A stretch of 64,000 nucleotides of DNA from UBA5239 sp040391785 (GTDB lineage Bacteria > Verrucomicrobiota > Lentisphaeria > Victivallales > Victivallaceae): contig JBEBXH010000022.1 of the NCBI GenBank assembly GCA_040391785.1, forward strand, positions 6,331-70,330, in the 5' to 3' direction. The notes below the pieces were generated by a model that made no database searches, was not told the origin of the DNA, and saw nothing but the letters and a program-made list of their open reading frames with translations. Shown in pieces: positions 17,290-25,312 of the stretch; within the stretch, counting starts at the first letter, position 1, and the number at the start of each line of letters is the position of its first letter. The position numbers and the translations under genes are program-made.

Positions 17290-17320
17290 ACAAAATTTCG
17301 ACTCCGGAAGGCGATTCGAT

Positions 17321-17348
17321 TTGTATTTTCCCAGTTTTGCTGTAATAT
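17321..17348 (+). promoter_or_regulatory. Possible promoter of the lepB operon
   Basis: TTGTAT (17321-17326), 16-bp spacer, TAATAT (17343-17348), about 30 bases before the lepB ATG at 17380. Confidence 0.5.
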
Positions 17349-17379
17349 TCTCTATAAAATAAAGACAGAGAATCTCCAC

Positions 17380-17913
17380 ATGGAATCCGATCATTTTTTT
17401 TATAAATTGAAAAAAACCTTCATTCCCGGTTCGATCCGGGAGTTTTTTGTGCCCAGAATCACCCCTGTCTATATTATAAGGGTGGTGGTGCTGGTCGTTT
17501 TCTGCCTGATCTTTTTCGGGGTATTCTTCACGCCGGTCCTGATCAGCGGCGGCAGCATGGAACCCACTTACAGAAGCACCGGGGTCAATCTGGTTTACCG
17601 TTTCAAATTTTCCAGACGCGATCCTGCGCGCGGCGATATCGTGGTGATCCGCTACGATGACCGGGTCATGTACCTGAAACGGGTGGTCGGCCTGCCCGGC
17701 GAAGTGATCGAGTTCCGCAACGGCAAACTGTATGTAAATGACCACGAACAGGATGAACCATATGTGAAATTGCCCTGTGATTGGAACCTGCCGCCGCGCA
17801 AGGTTGACGCAGGATATTATTATGCCGTGGGCGACAATCGCTCACAGCCAATCCGTCAGCACCGTTTCGGACAGGTTTCACGCCGCCGCATCATAGGAGC
17901 GCCATTATGGTAA
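17380..17913 (+). CDS. lepB: Signal peptidase I
   Basis: 177 residues, short for the family. One N-terminal transmembrane segment (VVVLVVFCLIFFGVFF) leads into the catalytic domain. The serine-lysine dyad is intact: Ser59 in SGGSMEPT and Lys100 in YLKRVVGLPGE. GDNR of box E is present, but the usual SxDSR that follows is replaced by PIRQH, a marked departure at a normally conserved site. The enzyme cleaves signal peptides of exported proteins, of which the window has many. It overlaps the next gene by 7 bases and heads the lepB, membrane protein, mazG cluster. Confidence 0.9.
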   Translation: MESDHFFYKLKKTFIPGSIREFFVPRITPVYIIRVVVLVVFCLIFFGVFFTPVLISGGSMEPTYRSTGVNLVYRFKFSRRDPARGDIVVIRYDDRVMYLKRVVGLPGEVIEFRNGKLYVNDHEQDEPYVKLPCDWNLPPRKVDAGYYYAVGDNRSQPIRQHRFGQVSRRRIIGAPLW

Positions 17914-18425
17914 AAAAACAAATCATCAAAATAGTCATACTTCTGGTCCTGCTGGGGGCTGCCGGTTTCGCCGCATGGTATTTCCTTCTTAACCGGGAGA
18001 CAGACGAAGCGCACATCCGCCGCGTCCTCAATGAAATCGTCGAGAACATCACCAAACGCGACGGCGACGGCACCACCCGCAACCTGATCAACTCCAAGGC
18101 ATTGCCGAATTTCTTCACATCCCCCTGCAATGTCAGCCTGGGCGATTACATTGACAGCGGCTATTTCACGTCGGAAAGTATCACCAACAATTCAATGCGC
18201 GTACGTACGATGTTCCGGTCGATATCACCCTCGATCAAAGATCTTTATATTGTGGTCGATCCCAACGGCGAAAGCGCCGTCGCTGACTTTGCCGCCTCGG
18301 TCCGTGGCGTGCTCAGCAACGGCGAGCATGTGGACGGCGTCCGCGACCTCCGCTGCAAAATGGTTAAAATCGAGGGAGACTGGAAAGTAAACAACGTCAA
18401 TATCCGTGAAGTTCTGGAAAAATAA
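17907..18425 (+). CDS. Membrane-anchored protein, possible NTF2-like fold
   Basis: 172 residues. One N-terminal transmembrane helix (IVILLVLLGAAGFAAWYFLL) anchors a soluble domain of about 140 residues outside the membrane. The domain opens with helices (EAHIRRVLNEIVENITKRD) and ends in a strand pair with GDWKVNNVNIREV, which is the look of NTF2/SnoaL-like folds, but this is a weak guess. It overlaps lepB by 7 bases and ends 3 bases before mazG, so it is co-expressed with them. Function unknown. Confidence 0.6.
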   Translation: MVKKQIIKIVILLVLLGAAGFAAWYFLLNRETDEAHIRRVLNEIVENITKRDGDGTTRNLINSKALPNFFTSPCNVSLGDYIDSGYFTSESITNNSMRVRTMFRSISPSIKDLYIVVDPNGESAVADFAASVRGVLSNGEHVDGVRDLRCKMVKIEGDWKVNNVNIREVLEK

Positions 18426-18428
18426 GCT

Positions 18429-19229
18429 ATGGAAATGAAAGAGTGTTGTTACCCCGCCACCGCCGAAGGGCTGGTTGATGTATTGCGCAAGCTGAGGTCG
18501 CCGGAGGGTTGTCCCTGGGATCGCAAGCAAACCTATGAATCACTGAAAAGCACCCTGATCGAAGAAACCGCCGAATTTCTGGATGCGGTCGATGACGGTG
18601 ATTATCCTCATATGAAAGAGGAACTCGGCGACATCATGATGAATCTGGTGTTTTTCGCCGTGATTGCCGAGGAACGCGGCGACTTCACGTTTCGTGACGC
18701 CATGCAGGAAATCATCACCAAGATGATCCGCCGCCACCCGCACGTATTCGGCGATGCCGAGGCGGAAAACTCCGATCAGGTGATCGACCTCTGGGATGCA
18801 ATCAAGAAAACCGAGAACCACCCGGGCCGGGAGTCCGTGCTGGACGGTATTCCGAGGGGGCTTTCCGGGTTGCTGCAGGCGGAAAAACTCCAGCGCAAGG
18901 CGGCCAAATACGGTTTTGACTGGGAAACTGAAGAGCAGATCGTCGATAAGATCGAGGAAGAACTCGTCGAAATCAAAGAAGCCATGATCGGCGGCGATGA
19001 CGAAAAGATCAACGATGAGATCGGCGACCTGATTTTCGCAGTGGTCAACCTGGCGCGTTTCCGCAAAAAGGGTTCATCCGAAGATTTACTGCAGCGTACG
19101 ATCCGCAAGTTCAATTCCCGTTTCCGCTACCTCGAACAGAAGCTGACGGGACAGGGAATTTCGCTGGAAGCGGCGACCATCGATCAGATGGAAGCGCTCT
19201 GGCAGGAAGCGAAATCAGTTAAGAGTTAA
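18429..19229 (+). CDS. mazG: Nucleoside triphosphate pyrophosphohydrolase MazG
   Basis: 266 residues with two MazG domains. The first has RSPEGCPWDRKQTYESLK and the EExxE...ExxD metal site (IEETAEFLDAVDDGD, EELGDIMMNLVFF); the second has KIEEELVEIKEAM and EIGDLIFAVVNLARF. It hydrolyses (d)NTPs to monophosphates, clearing damaged or excess nucleotides. The final three codons before the stop (VKS) are made of AGTTAAG words belonging to the repeat array that follows, so the C-terminus appears to have been altered by that array. Confidence 0.94.
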   Translation: MEMKECCYPATAEGLVDVLRKLRSPEGCPWDRKQTYESLKSTLIEETAEFLDAVDDGDYPHMKEELGDIMMNLVFFAVIAEERGDFTFRDAMQEIITKMIRRHPHVFGDAEAENSDQVIDLWDAIKKTENHPGRESVLDGIPRGLSGLLQAEKLQRKAAKYGFDWETEEQIVDKIEEELVEIKEAMIGGDDEKINDEIGDLIFAVVNLARFRKKGSSEDLLQRTIRKFNSRFRYLEQKLTGQGISLEAATIDQMEALWQEAKSVKS

Positions 19230-19304
19230 GAGAGAAAAGAGAAAAGAGAAGTTTGTAATTCTCAATTCTCAATTCTCAATTCTCAATTCTCAATTAAAAT
19301 CAGT
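19212..19304. repeat. Inverted heptamer array with 8-bp flanking direct repeat
   Basis: Between convergent mazG and the GH2 gene. Left arm 19217-19251: five 7-nt words (AGTTAAG twice, AGAGAAA twice, AGAGAAG). Spacer TTTGT. Right arm 19257-19295: five exact copies of AATTCTC plus AATT. The arms share GAGAA/TTCTC cores in the same 7-nt register. AAATCAGT stands at both borders (19212-19219 and 19297-19304); the right copy contains the GH2 stop codon. Confidence 0.75.
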
Positions 19305-21075
19305 ATTTGCTCCAGTCTGGCTTGGCGCTGAATACTTTGTTGATCTCTTTCATGTCGAACTTTGCGGTGCGGTCGTAGTTGTAAATGCCGTTCTGCTCCT
19401 GTTCGATATCGGTGAGCTGCGTGTAACAGTAACCGCTGAGTTCCGGCATGGCCACCAGCGCGGCGGTCAGGTCGCGGATGCGGCCGAAGGCTTCTTCCTT
19501 GCTTTCCGGGGCGGCTCCGTAACCCCACGAATTATCGGCGTAGGCCTGACGGTCAGCCGGAATGTATTTCACGCCGCCGTATTCGTCGATGATGTACGGT
19601 TGACCGTTGTATGCCGGCAATTCGACCTCCGGATTGGTGGCGTAGACAGGCTGATTTCCCGGACGCAGGGCACCGATCAGCTCATTGGTTTTCTGTGAGT
19701 AATGATGCACCGTCCAAAGGTCGGTCCGGACATGGATATAACCGCTGCAATCATTGACCGGACGGGACGGATCGAGGGTCCGAGTAAGTTCGTATATGTC
19801 ATTGATGAAACGACGGTGCTCGACCAGATTGGTATAGCCATTGGTTTCATTGAGCGGGGTCCAGGCGATAATCGACGGATGGTTGATATCGCGTTCCACA
19901 ACTGCGCGCCATTCGGTCATGTAATTAAGGAAGGAGAGATAGTAATTCGTCGGAGTCTTCGAGTAGTGCTGCCAGAAGCCCATGCCCCAATCGGAGAACT
20001 CCGCCCAAGTCAGATAGCCGAGTTTATCGGCCCAATAGTGGAAGCGCTCATCGAAGACCTTCTGGTGAAGCCGTGCGCCGTTGAAACCGGCCCCCATCGA
20101 CAATTCGATATCGCGCTTGAGCGCAGCATCGCTCGGCGCTGTCCAAAGGCTCTCCTCATAGAACCCCTGATCCAGTACGAACCGGACGAATAACGGTTGA
20201 TTGTTCAGGAAAAGCTTGTCGCCTTCGATATGGACCTTGCGCAATCCGGCGTAGGATTTGACGCTGTCGATGATCTTGCCGGACTCGTCGGCCACCTCGT
20301 AAACCAGGTCATAGAGGAACGGATTGCCCGGTTCCCAGATCACCGGCGCGGGCACTTCCAACACTACCGGGATGCCGTTCACGCACGGCGCCGACGCGGC
20401 GGCGACCTCCCTGCCCTCCGCCAATACGCGGATTTTCAGGGTATTGCTCTGCCGGAGGCTGTAGAATTCCGGGGTAAAAACAAACGCGCCGCGTTCGAAA
20501 TCCGCCGTAACTTTGCAGCGGCGCAGCGCTTGTGCATCGGCCGCTTCCAGCCACACGGTCTGCCAGATCCCGGTCGTACGAGTGTAGTTGCAGGCTTTCG
20601 ATTTAAACCACGGCGATTGTTTGCCGAAGGCTTGGACGCCAGAGCGGATGTCATCGCTGACCCTGATCACCAGATTATAAGTGCTCCCCGGCGTGACATG
20701 GGGTGTGAGGTCGACCGTGAACGGAGAAACGCCGCCGGTATGGCACCCGACTTCCTTGCCGTCCAGATAAACCGTGCACTCGTAGTCGACTCCGCCGAAC
20801 TGCAGCAGCACGAGCTTATCCAACCAGTTCGCCGGAATCGTGACTTGGCGATGGTACCACATCATTTCGATGAAATCCGTATGGCCGATACCGGAGAGCT
20901 TGCTCTCGGGGCAGAACGGCACCTGAATCGGCTGCTCGAAGCCGGTGCTTTCGTTGAATTTACGCTCGGAGCCGCTCTTGCCGAAGTCGAAGCGGCAGGT
21001 CCACTCGCCGTTCAGGTTCAGCCAGGACTCACGTTCAAACTGGGGACGCGGATATTCGGGACGCGGTATATTCAT
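19300..21075 (-). CDS. Glycoside hydrolase family 2 enzyme
   Basis: 591 residues. Standard GH2 order: sugar-binding jelly roll (SWLNLNGEWTCRFDFG), immunoglobulin-like domain, TIM barrel. The acid/base is Glu410 in TPLNETNGY, following the INHPSIIAW signature, and the nucleophile is Glu498 in IIDEYGG. No signal peptide, so cytoplasmic. It is shorter than beta-galactosidases of the LacZ type and closer to beta-glucuronidase-like or small GH2 enzymes; substrate not predictable. AAGGAG precedes the ATG. It is divergent from an AraC regulator that probably controls it. Confidence 0.9.
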   Translation of the reverse strand: MNIPRPEYPRPQFERESWLNLNGEWTCRFDFGKSGSERKFNESTGFEQPIQVPFCPESKLSGIGHTDFIEMMWYHRQVTIPANWLDKLVLLQFGGVDYECTVYLDGKEVGCHTGGVSPFTVDLTPHVTPGSTYNLVIRVSDDIRSGVQAFGKQSPWFKSKACNYTRTTGIWQTVWLEAADAQALRRCKVTADFERGAFVFTPEFYSLRQSNTLKIRVLAEGREVAAASAPCVNGIPVVLEVPAPVIWEPGNPFLYDLVYEVADESGKIIDSVKSYAGLRKVHIEGDKLFLNNQPLFVRFVLDQGFYEESLWTAPSDAALKRDIELSMGAGFNGARLHQKVFDERFHYWADKLGYLTWAEFSDWGMGFWQHYSKTPTNYYLSFLNYMTEWRAVVERDINHPSIIAWTPLNETNGYTNLVEHRRFINDIYELTRTLDPSRPVNDCSGYIHVRTDLWTVHHYSQKTNELIGALRPGNQPVYATNPEVELPAYNGQPYIIDEYGGVKYIPADRQAYADNSWGYGAAPESKEEAFGRIRDLTAALVAMPELSGYCYTQLTDIEQEQNGIYNYDRTAKFDMKEINKVFSAKPDWSKY

Positions 21076-21100
21076 ATTTGGAACTCCTTTTTATTATGAA

Positions 21101-21129
21101 TTGACATTTAATATATAATCATCTATAGT
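21101..21129 (+). promoter_or_regulatory. Promoter of the AraC/epimerase pair
   Basis: TTGACA (21101-21106), 17-bp spacer, TATAGT (21124-21129). Lies in the divergent region with the GH2 gene, so regulator binding here could affect both directions. Confidence 0.7.
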
Positions 21130-21173
21130 AAAAAAGAATGGCATAAATTTACAAATTGATGAGGATTATTTGC

Positions 21174-21983
21174 ATGCGGGAAGATATTATCACTTTCCCC
21201 CCGCAGACGCAGGGGAATCCGCTGATGATGCAGCTGGCGGGGACTTCCTGGTGCGACGGCAGCTACCGGATTGCCCGGACCGCCGCCTCAAATATCCATG
21301 TGTTTGAATACGTGATCAAGGGCGGCGGCTATTACCGCCTCGAGGATGCCTGTTTTTACCCCTCCGCCGGCGACGTCTACATCGTGCCGGGCGGCTCGAA
21401 CCACGAATACGGTTCCAATGCCGCCAATCCCTGGACCAAGCTCTGGTTCAACGTCAGCGGCCCCTTTATCGCCAATCTTCTGAACACCTATCAGCTGACC
21501 GGGATTTATCACCTGAAAAACTGCCCGGTCCAGAAGGTGTTCGAGGATGGACTGGCTCAACTGCGCAGCAGCCGCGACCGGGTGGAAAACGTGGCCCCCC
21601 ACGTGATGCTCCAGGTTGTCATGGCCATCTGGCGCGAACACAACAACTCATTGCGGCAGCCTTATTCCGAGGAAGGATTGATTCTTCGCGAGATGATCGA
21701 AAGCAATATTTTCAAACCGTCACTACCGCTGGCGGAGATCAGCGCCGCCATCCACCGTTCATCCACGCAGACGATCCGGATTTTCCAGCGCGACTTCGGC
21801 ACCACCCCTTATCAGTATTTGCTGAACCGCAAAATCGATACCGCCAAAATGCTGCTGAAAAACTCCGCCAAACCGGTCAAAGTCATCGCCTACGAACTGG
21901 GCTTCACCGACGAATATTATTTCTCGAACATTTTCAAGAAAAAAACCGGAATATCACCTCAACATTACCGCAAGGAGTCATAA
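21174..21983 (+). CDS. AraC-family transcriptional regulator (cupin sensor)
   Basis: About 269 residues. Residues about 30-120 form an AraC-type cupin sugar-binding domain (GDVYIVPGGSNHEYG), and residues about 165-265 the double helix-turn-helix with the family signature (PVKVIAYELGFTDEYYFSNIF, kept here as two helices ending in FKKKTGISPQHYRK). Start choice: the ATG at 21174 has GAGG upstream; an ATG at 21159 lacks one. It is divergent from the GH2 gene and 3 bases upstream of the epimerase, so it most likely activates both in response to a sugar. Confidence 0.88.
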   Translation: MREDIITFPPQTQGNPLMMQLAGTSWCDGSYRIARTAASNIHVFEYVIKGGGYYRLEDACFYPSAGDVYIVPGGSNHEYGSNAANPWTKLWFNVSGPFIANLLNTYQLTGIYHLKNCPVQKVFEDGLAQLRSSRDRVENVAPHVMLQVVMAIWREHNNSLRQPYSEEGLILREMIESNIFKPSLPLAEISAAIHRSSTQTIRIFQRDFGTTPYQYLLNRKIDTAKMLLKNSAKPVKVIAYELGFTDEYYFSNIFKKKTGISPQHYRKES

Positions 21984-21986
21984 AAA

Positions 21987-22922
21987 ATGAAACGGAAAGT
22001 ATTGGTTTTCGGGGCCAGCGGCGAGATCGGCGGGCGGATTGCCCGACTGGCCGTGGACGCAGGGCACCGGGTTTACGGAGTCAGCCGTGGGGCGAACCAG
22101 CGCGATATCGTCGATTTGAGCGGCGTTCAAATGCTGCAGGGCGATAAGAATGACGAGAATTTCCTGCGCGATGTCTGCTCGAAACTCGATATCGACGCGG
22201 TCATCGACTCGGTACCGTCGATCAAGAGCGTCGACCTCTACATGAAATACCTGCCGCAGGCCGCGAATGTCTTTTTCTGCAGTTCGACCGGCACGTTTGT
22301 ACCGCTGCAGTATTTCCCGGCGGACGAAAACCATCCGTGGCGCGAGGAAACCCCGGTCAACTTCTACAGCCAATGCCAGCGCGATCAATACGCCTTGCAA
22401 ATGTATGCGGATAAAGGTTTTCCGATCACCATATTCCGCCCGACCAACATCATCGGCGAAGGCCGGGTGCCGCTGGAACTATGGGGTGCGCGCGATATCA
22501 ATTTCTACAAACTTCTGCAGGCAGGCAAGCCGATCACGATCGCTCCCTGCGAGGAGATCATGGTGCAGTCCGGCTACAACTGGGACCTCGCCAGCGCTTT
22601 CGTGCTTGGGCTCGAACATCCGGACAAGGTCCGCGGCGAGATCTTCATCATTTCCTGTAAAAAAGCGATCACGCTGGGCCGGTATCTGCAAACTGCCATG
22701 GATTTCCTCGGCAGCAAATCCGAAATCAGCCACATCGAGGCCGAAAAACTGCATACCATTTATCCGGAAGTGACCATGAAGTACCGGATGGATTTCCTGC
22801 TTGAGCACATGTGCCTCGACATCGGCAAGGCCGAGCACATGCTGGGCTACACCCCCTCCAAAACCACCGAGGAAGGCCTGATCGCCGCCCTCACCTGGTG
22901 CAGACAGAGCGGCCTGCTTTAA
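21987..22922 (+). CDS. NAD(P)-dependent epimerase/dehydratase family protein
   Basis: 311 residues, Rossmann fold of the extended SDR type. The nucleotide-binding motif is GASGEIGGRIA at the N-terminus and the acidic DKND strand end follows. The usual YxxxK is not clean (FYSQCQRDQYALQ), suggesting an atypical catalytic site. Three bases downstream of the AraC regulator gene, so co-transcribed and probably concerned with the same sugar. Its last 4 bases overlap the end of the convergent FAD oxidoreductase gene. Confidence 0.78.
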   Translation: MKRKVLVFGASGEIGGRIARLAVDAGHRVYGVSRGANQRDIVDLSGVQMLQGDKNDENFLRDVCSKLDIDAVIDSVPSIKSVDLYMKYLPQAANVFFCSSTGTFVPLQYFPADENHPWREETPVNFYSQCQRDQYALQMYADKGFPITIFRPTNIIGEGRVPLELWGARDINFYKLLQAGKPITIAPCEEIMVQSGYNWDLASAFVLGLEHPDKVRGEIFIISCKKAITLGRYLQTAMDFLGSKSEISHIEAEKLHTIYPEVTMKYRMDFLLEHMCLDIGKAEHMLGYTPSKTTEEGLIAALTWCRQSGLL

Positions 22923-24274
22923 ATTACAATGGAGCCGCCGGTTGCCAATAACTTCCGGGTTTCCGGCGAGTTGATTTGAGTGACGCTGCAACCGGTATTG
23001 ACGCATTGCCAGGCGGCTACACCGGCGGCCTCTCCGCATTGATTCAGGTTAACCATCACCCGGACCGCGCCGAATGCCTCCCGGTCGGCATCCAGCATTC
23101 GCCCGGCGGCAATGATGTTTTTCGCCCCCTGCGGGATCAGGCAGGAAAGCGGAATCTGATAAAACGGCAGCACCTGCCCTTCCGGGAGCCACCGGCTGTT
23201 TTCAATCAGTTTATCGGCCTTGAATACCCGATAGCTGCCGTCAAGGTGCTTGAAGGCGATTGACTCATCCTCATCATGGTGAATATCAACCGGATAGGTT
23301 CCATTGGCAATGGCGTCCGGAAACTTCTTTCCGGCCAACAGATCGTTGCCGGTCAGGGGCCCTATCGATTCAATATGCAGGCTTTCCCGGATGCCGATTG
23401 CGGACGGCAATGCCTGCAAACTGAACCGGGACTCCGGGAATTCGTCACGCAGCATGTTCATAATGGCCCGTATCTGCCGCCTGGATTCGAGCTCAGCGCG
23501 GCTGATGGCGTCGGCATCGGCACAATCGCATTTCAAAACCCGGGTTCCAGCGAGCATATGTGAGCTGCTGCCGGGAATATTCATCCCCCATGCATAACCG
23601 CCGGGCAGATCGGGATATTTGGAGCGGTATTTATCGATCAAGCCTTTCAAACTGAGCTTTCCCAGCGTTTCCCAGCCCTCAAACCGGGCACAAGCGGTCG
23701 GCGGCTGAGGATGAGGCGGGCGGCGCATCGGCAACCCGGCATCGCGGCACAGCAGCCCGTCACCAGTGGCATCGATAAACACCCGGGCCCGGATGGCGAA
23801 CCGGCCGGACTTGTTCTCGATGACGACCGCATCAACTTCCCCGGCATCCGTCATTACCGGGCGCGAATAGCCGGTCTGGAGATAGATCTTAATCAAAGGA
23901 TTTTCAAGAAGCATCCGGTCAAGTTCCAGCGTCAATTCCTCACTATTGAAACGGACACCGTAGTCCCGGCTGACGGTACTGTCGCGGAATTCACTGATCG
24001 CACCATATTTATCGAGCCGTTCCATGGTTTCGCGGGTCAATCCGCCGATGATTTCCTGTGTACCGGTAATATCGAACAGCGAATGCCACATACCGACCAG
24101 TCCGCAGGTGGCGACCCCGCCGAAGCGGTTCTGCCGCTCCACAATCGCCACCCTTGCCCCGAGTCGCGCGGCGCGCAGGGCGGCAAACACCCCGGTACAG
24201 CTTCCACCGATTACACAGATATCAACATTTTCGATCACTTTGACGTTTTCCGCCGGAATCAGAATTTCGTTCAT
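22919..24274 (-). CDS. FAD-dependent oxidoreductase (FAD_oxidored type)
   Basis: 451 residues. The dinucleotide-binding motif reads CVIGGSCTGVFAALRAARLG with the following acidic strand end VAIVERQ, then FGGVATCGLVGMWHS, which is typical of the FAD_oxidored proteins common near carbohydrate genes in gut anaerobes. A second FAD-contact region is IIAAGRMLDADREAFGAVRVM near the C-terminus. Probably a flavin oxidase/dehydrogenase of sugars or related acids; substrate unknown. SD GAGGT precedes the ATG. Divergent from a PocR-AraC regulator that is its likely controller. Confidence 0.82.
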   Translation of the reverse strand: MNEILIPAENVKVIENVDICVIGGSCTGVFAALRAARLGARVAIVERQNRFGGVATCGLVGMWHSLFDITGTQEIIGGLTRETMERLDKYGAISEFRDSTVSRDYGVRFNSEELTLELDRMLLENPLIKIYLQTGYSRPVMTDAGEVDAVVIENKSGRFAIRARVFIDATGDGLLCRDAGLPMRRPPHPQPPTACARFEGWETLGKLSLKGLIDKYRSKYPDLPGGYAWGMNIPGSSSHMLAGTRVLKCDCADADAISRAELESRRQIRAIMNMLRDEFPESRFSLQALPSAIGIRESLHIESIGPLTGNDLLAGKKFPDAIANGTYPVDIHHDEDESIAFKHLDGSYRVFKADKLIENSRWLPEGQVLPFYQIPLSCLIPQGAKNIIAAGRMLDADREAFGAVRVMVNLNQCGEAAGVAAWQCVNTGCSVTQINSPETRKLLATGGSIVI

Positions 24275-24338
24275 TTGTTACCTCATGGTTTTTATAATAT
24301 TATATTGTTTTCTCGATAAAAAATCTTTTGACATTCAA

Positions 24339-24366
24339 TTGATTCTTATTGTTATATTGCTATATT
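24339..24366 (+). promoter_or_regulatory. Promoter with start codon at the expected transcription start
   Basis: TTGATT (24339-24344), 16-bp spacer, TATATT (24361-24366). Expected start near 24373; the ATG is at 24374, so the message may be leaderless. An alternative TTGACA at 24328 is also present. Confidence 0.6.
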
Positions 24367-24373
24367 CAGCATT

Positions 24374-25198
24374 ATGAATAAAAAAATTGATAATATTTTG
24401 ACCCGGATTGCCGGTTTGTACGGATTTGATATTCTCTGGAAGGGAATCGGCGGCAATTTCCATGAATGCGGGCTGGCTCCGGAACGCACGCTGCACTGCA
24501 ATGAATTCTGCCGGGCAGTAAAAAACGATCCGGCCCGACTGCGGCAATGCAGCGAAAACGATAACCGGTTCATGCTCATGGAGGCGGAGCAAAGACGGAT
24601 ACCGTTTGTCCGGAGCTGCCACGCCGGGGTGAGTGAGCTGGTTATCCCGTTATTTTCCGGAGAACGCTGTACCGAGGTTCTGCTGCTCGGCATCTTCAGG
24701 AAAGCACACGCCACCTGTCCTTACCCGGCACTCCGAGAAACTTTTTCCAAGCTGCCGGTTCATGCCGATGGCGACTTCAAAGGGGCGGCCTCCATACTTA
24801 GCGATCTCCTCCCAATTCTGCATCACTACCGGGAATCGCTTCCCGGGCAGGCCGGGCAAATCAGGGATCACCGCATCGCCGAGGCGGTTCGGATCATTCA
24901 GCAGTGTTTTGTCAGTGGAATAACCGCCGGGGAACTGGCGGCAAAGCTTTACCTGAGCGAATCGCGTTTCCTGCACCTTTTTAAGGCGAATACTGGAAAA
25001 ACCCTGATCGAATACCTGAATCACGCCCGCCTGGAATATGCGGCAAAATTGTTGCAGAACACTGATTTACGGATAAGCGAGGTCATGGATAAAAGCGGTT
25101 TTCAGGATCAGAGTTACTTCTGTACGTTGTTCAAAAAACACTCGGGGCTCTCGCCGCTGGCCTACCGCCGCCGGTTCGGGCATCCTCCTGTCGTATAA
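24374..25198 (+). CDS. PocR-domain AraC-family regulator
   Basis: 274 residues. N-terminal PocR ligand-binding domain (about 5-145) recognised by its cysteines: LHCNEFCRAVKND, then RQCSENDN and SCHAGVSELVIP. C-terminal AraC DNA-binding domain (about 170-265) with ISEVMDKSGFQDQSYFCTLF and SPLAYRRRF. PocR domains sense small hydrocarbon-type ligands such as diols and sugar derivatives. Divergent from the FAD oxidoreductase gene, its probable target. No ribosome-binding site; see the promoter entry for likely leaderless expression. Confidence 0.87.
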   Translation: MNKKIDNILTRIAGLYGFDILWKGIGGNFHECGLAPERTLHCNEFCRAVKNDPARLRQCSENDNRFMLMEAEQRRIPFVRSCHAGVSELVIPLFSGERCTEVLLLGIFRKAHATCPYPALRETFSKLPVHADGDFKGAASILSDLLPILHHYRESLPGQAGQIRDHRIAEAVRIIQQCFVSGITAGELAAKLYLSESRFLHLFKANTGKTLIEYLNHARLEYAAKLLQNTDLRISEVMDKSGFQDQSYFCTLFKKHSGLSPLAYRRRFGHPPVV

Positions 25199-25226
25199 GA
25201 AAGTCGTAAATATCTTGCTTTCCGGT

Positions 25227-25254
25227 TTGAATATTCCATTTTACAGATTATATT
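25227..25254 (+). promoter_or_regulatory. Promoter of asd
   Basis: TTGAAT (25227-25232), 16-bp spacer, TATATT (25249-25254). Expected start near 25261, directly before the leader hairpin of asd. Confidence 0.6.
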
Positions 25255-25266
25255 TATAGTTTTTGG

Positions 25267-25290
25267 TAAGACCTGAGTCCAGGTACCTTA
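25267..25290 (+). promoter_or_regulatory. Stem-loop in the asd leader
   Basis: TAAG-ACCTG, loop AGTC, CAGGT, a 2-nt bulge, CTTA. It would form at the extreme 5' end of the asd message, so it may protect or regulate the transcript. No T-tract follows, so it is not a terminator. Confidence 0.4.
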
Positions 25291-25312
25291 AACTCTCAAA
25301 ATGGAGAACTGT

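Noticed and set aside
17168..17316. 9-bp direct repeat AAGGCGATT at 17168 and 17308 as element borders
   Set aside because: A 9-bp match within 270 bases is not very unlikely by chance, and no word array lies between.
19257..19295. Tandem AATTCTC repeats as a CRISPR array
   Set aside because: The unit is 7 nt with no spacers and no cas genes are present.
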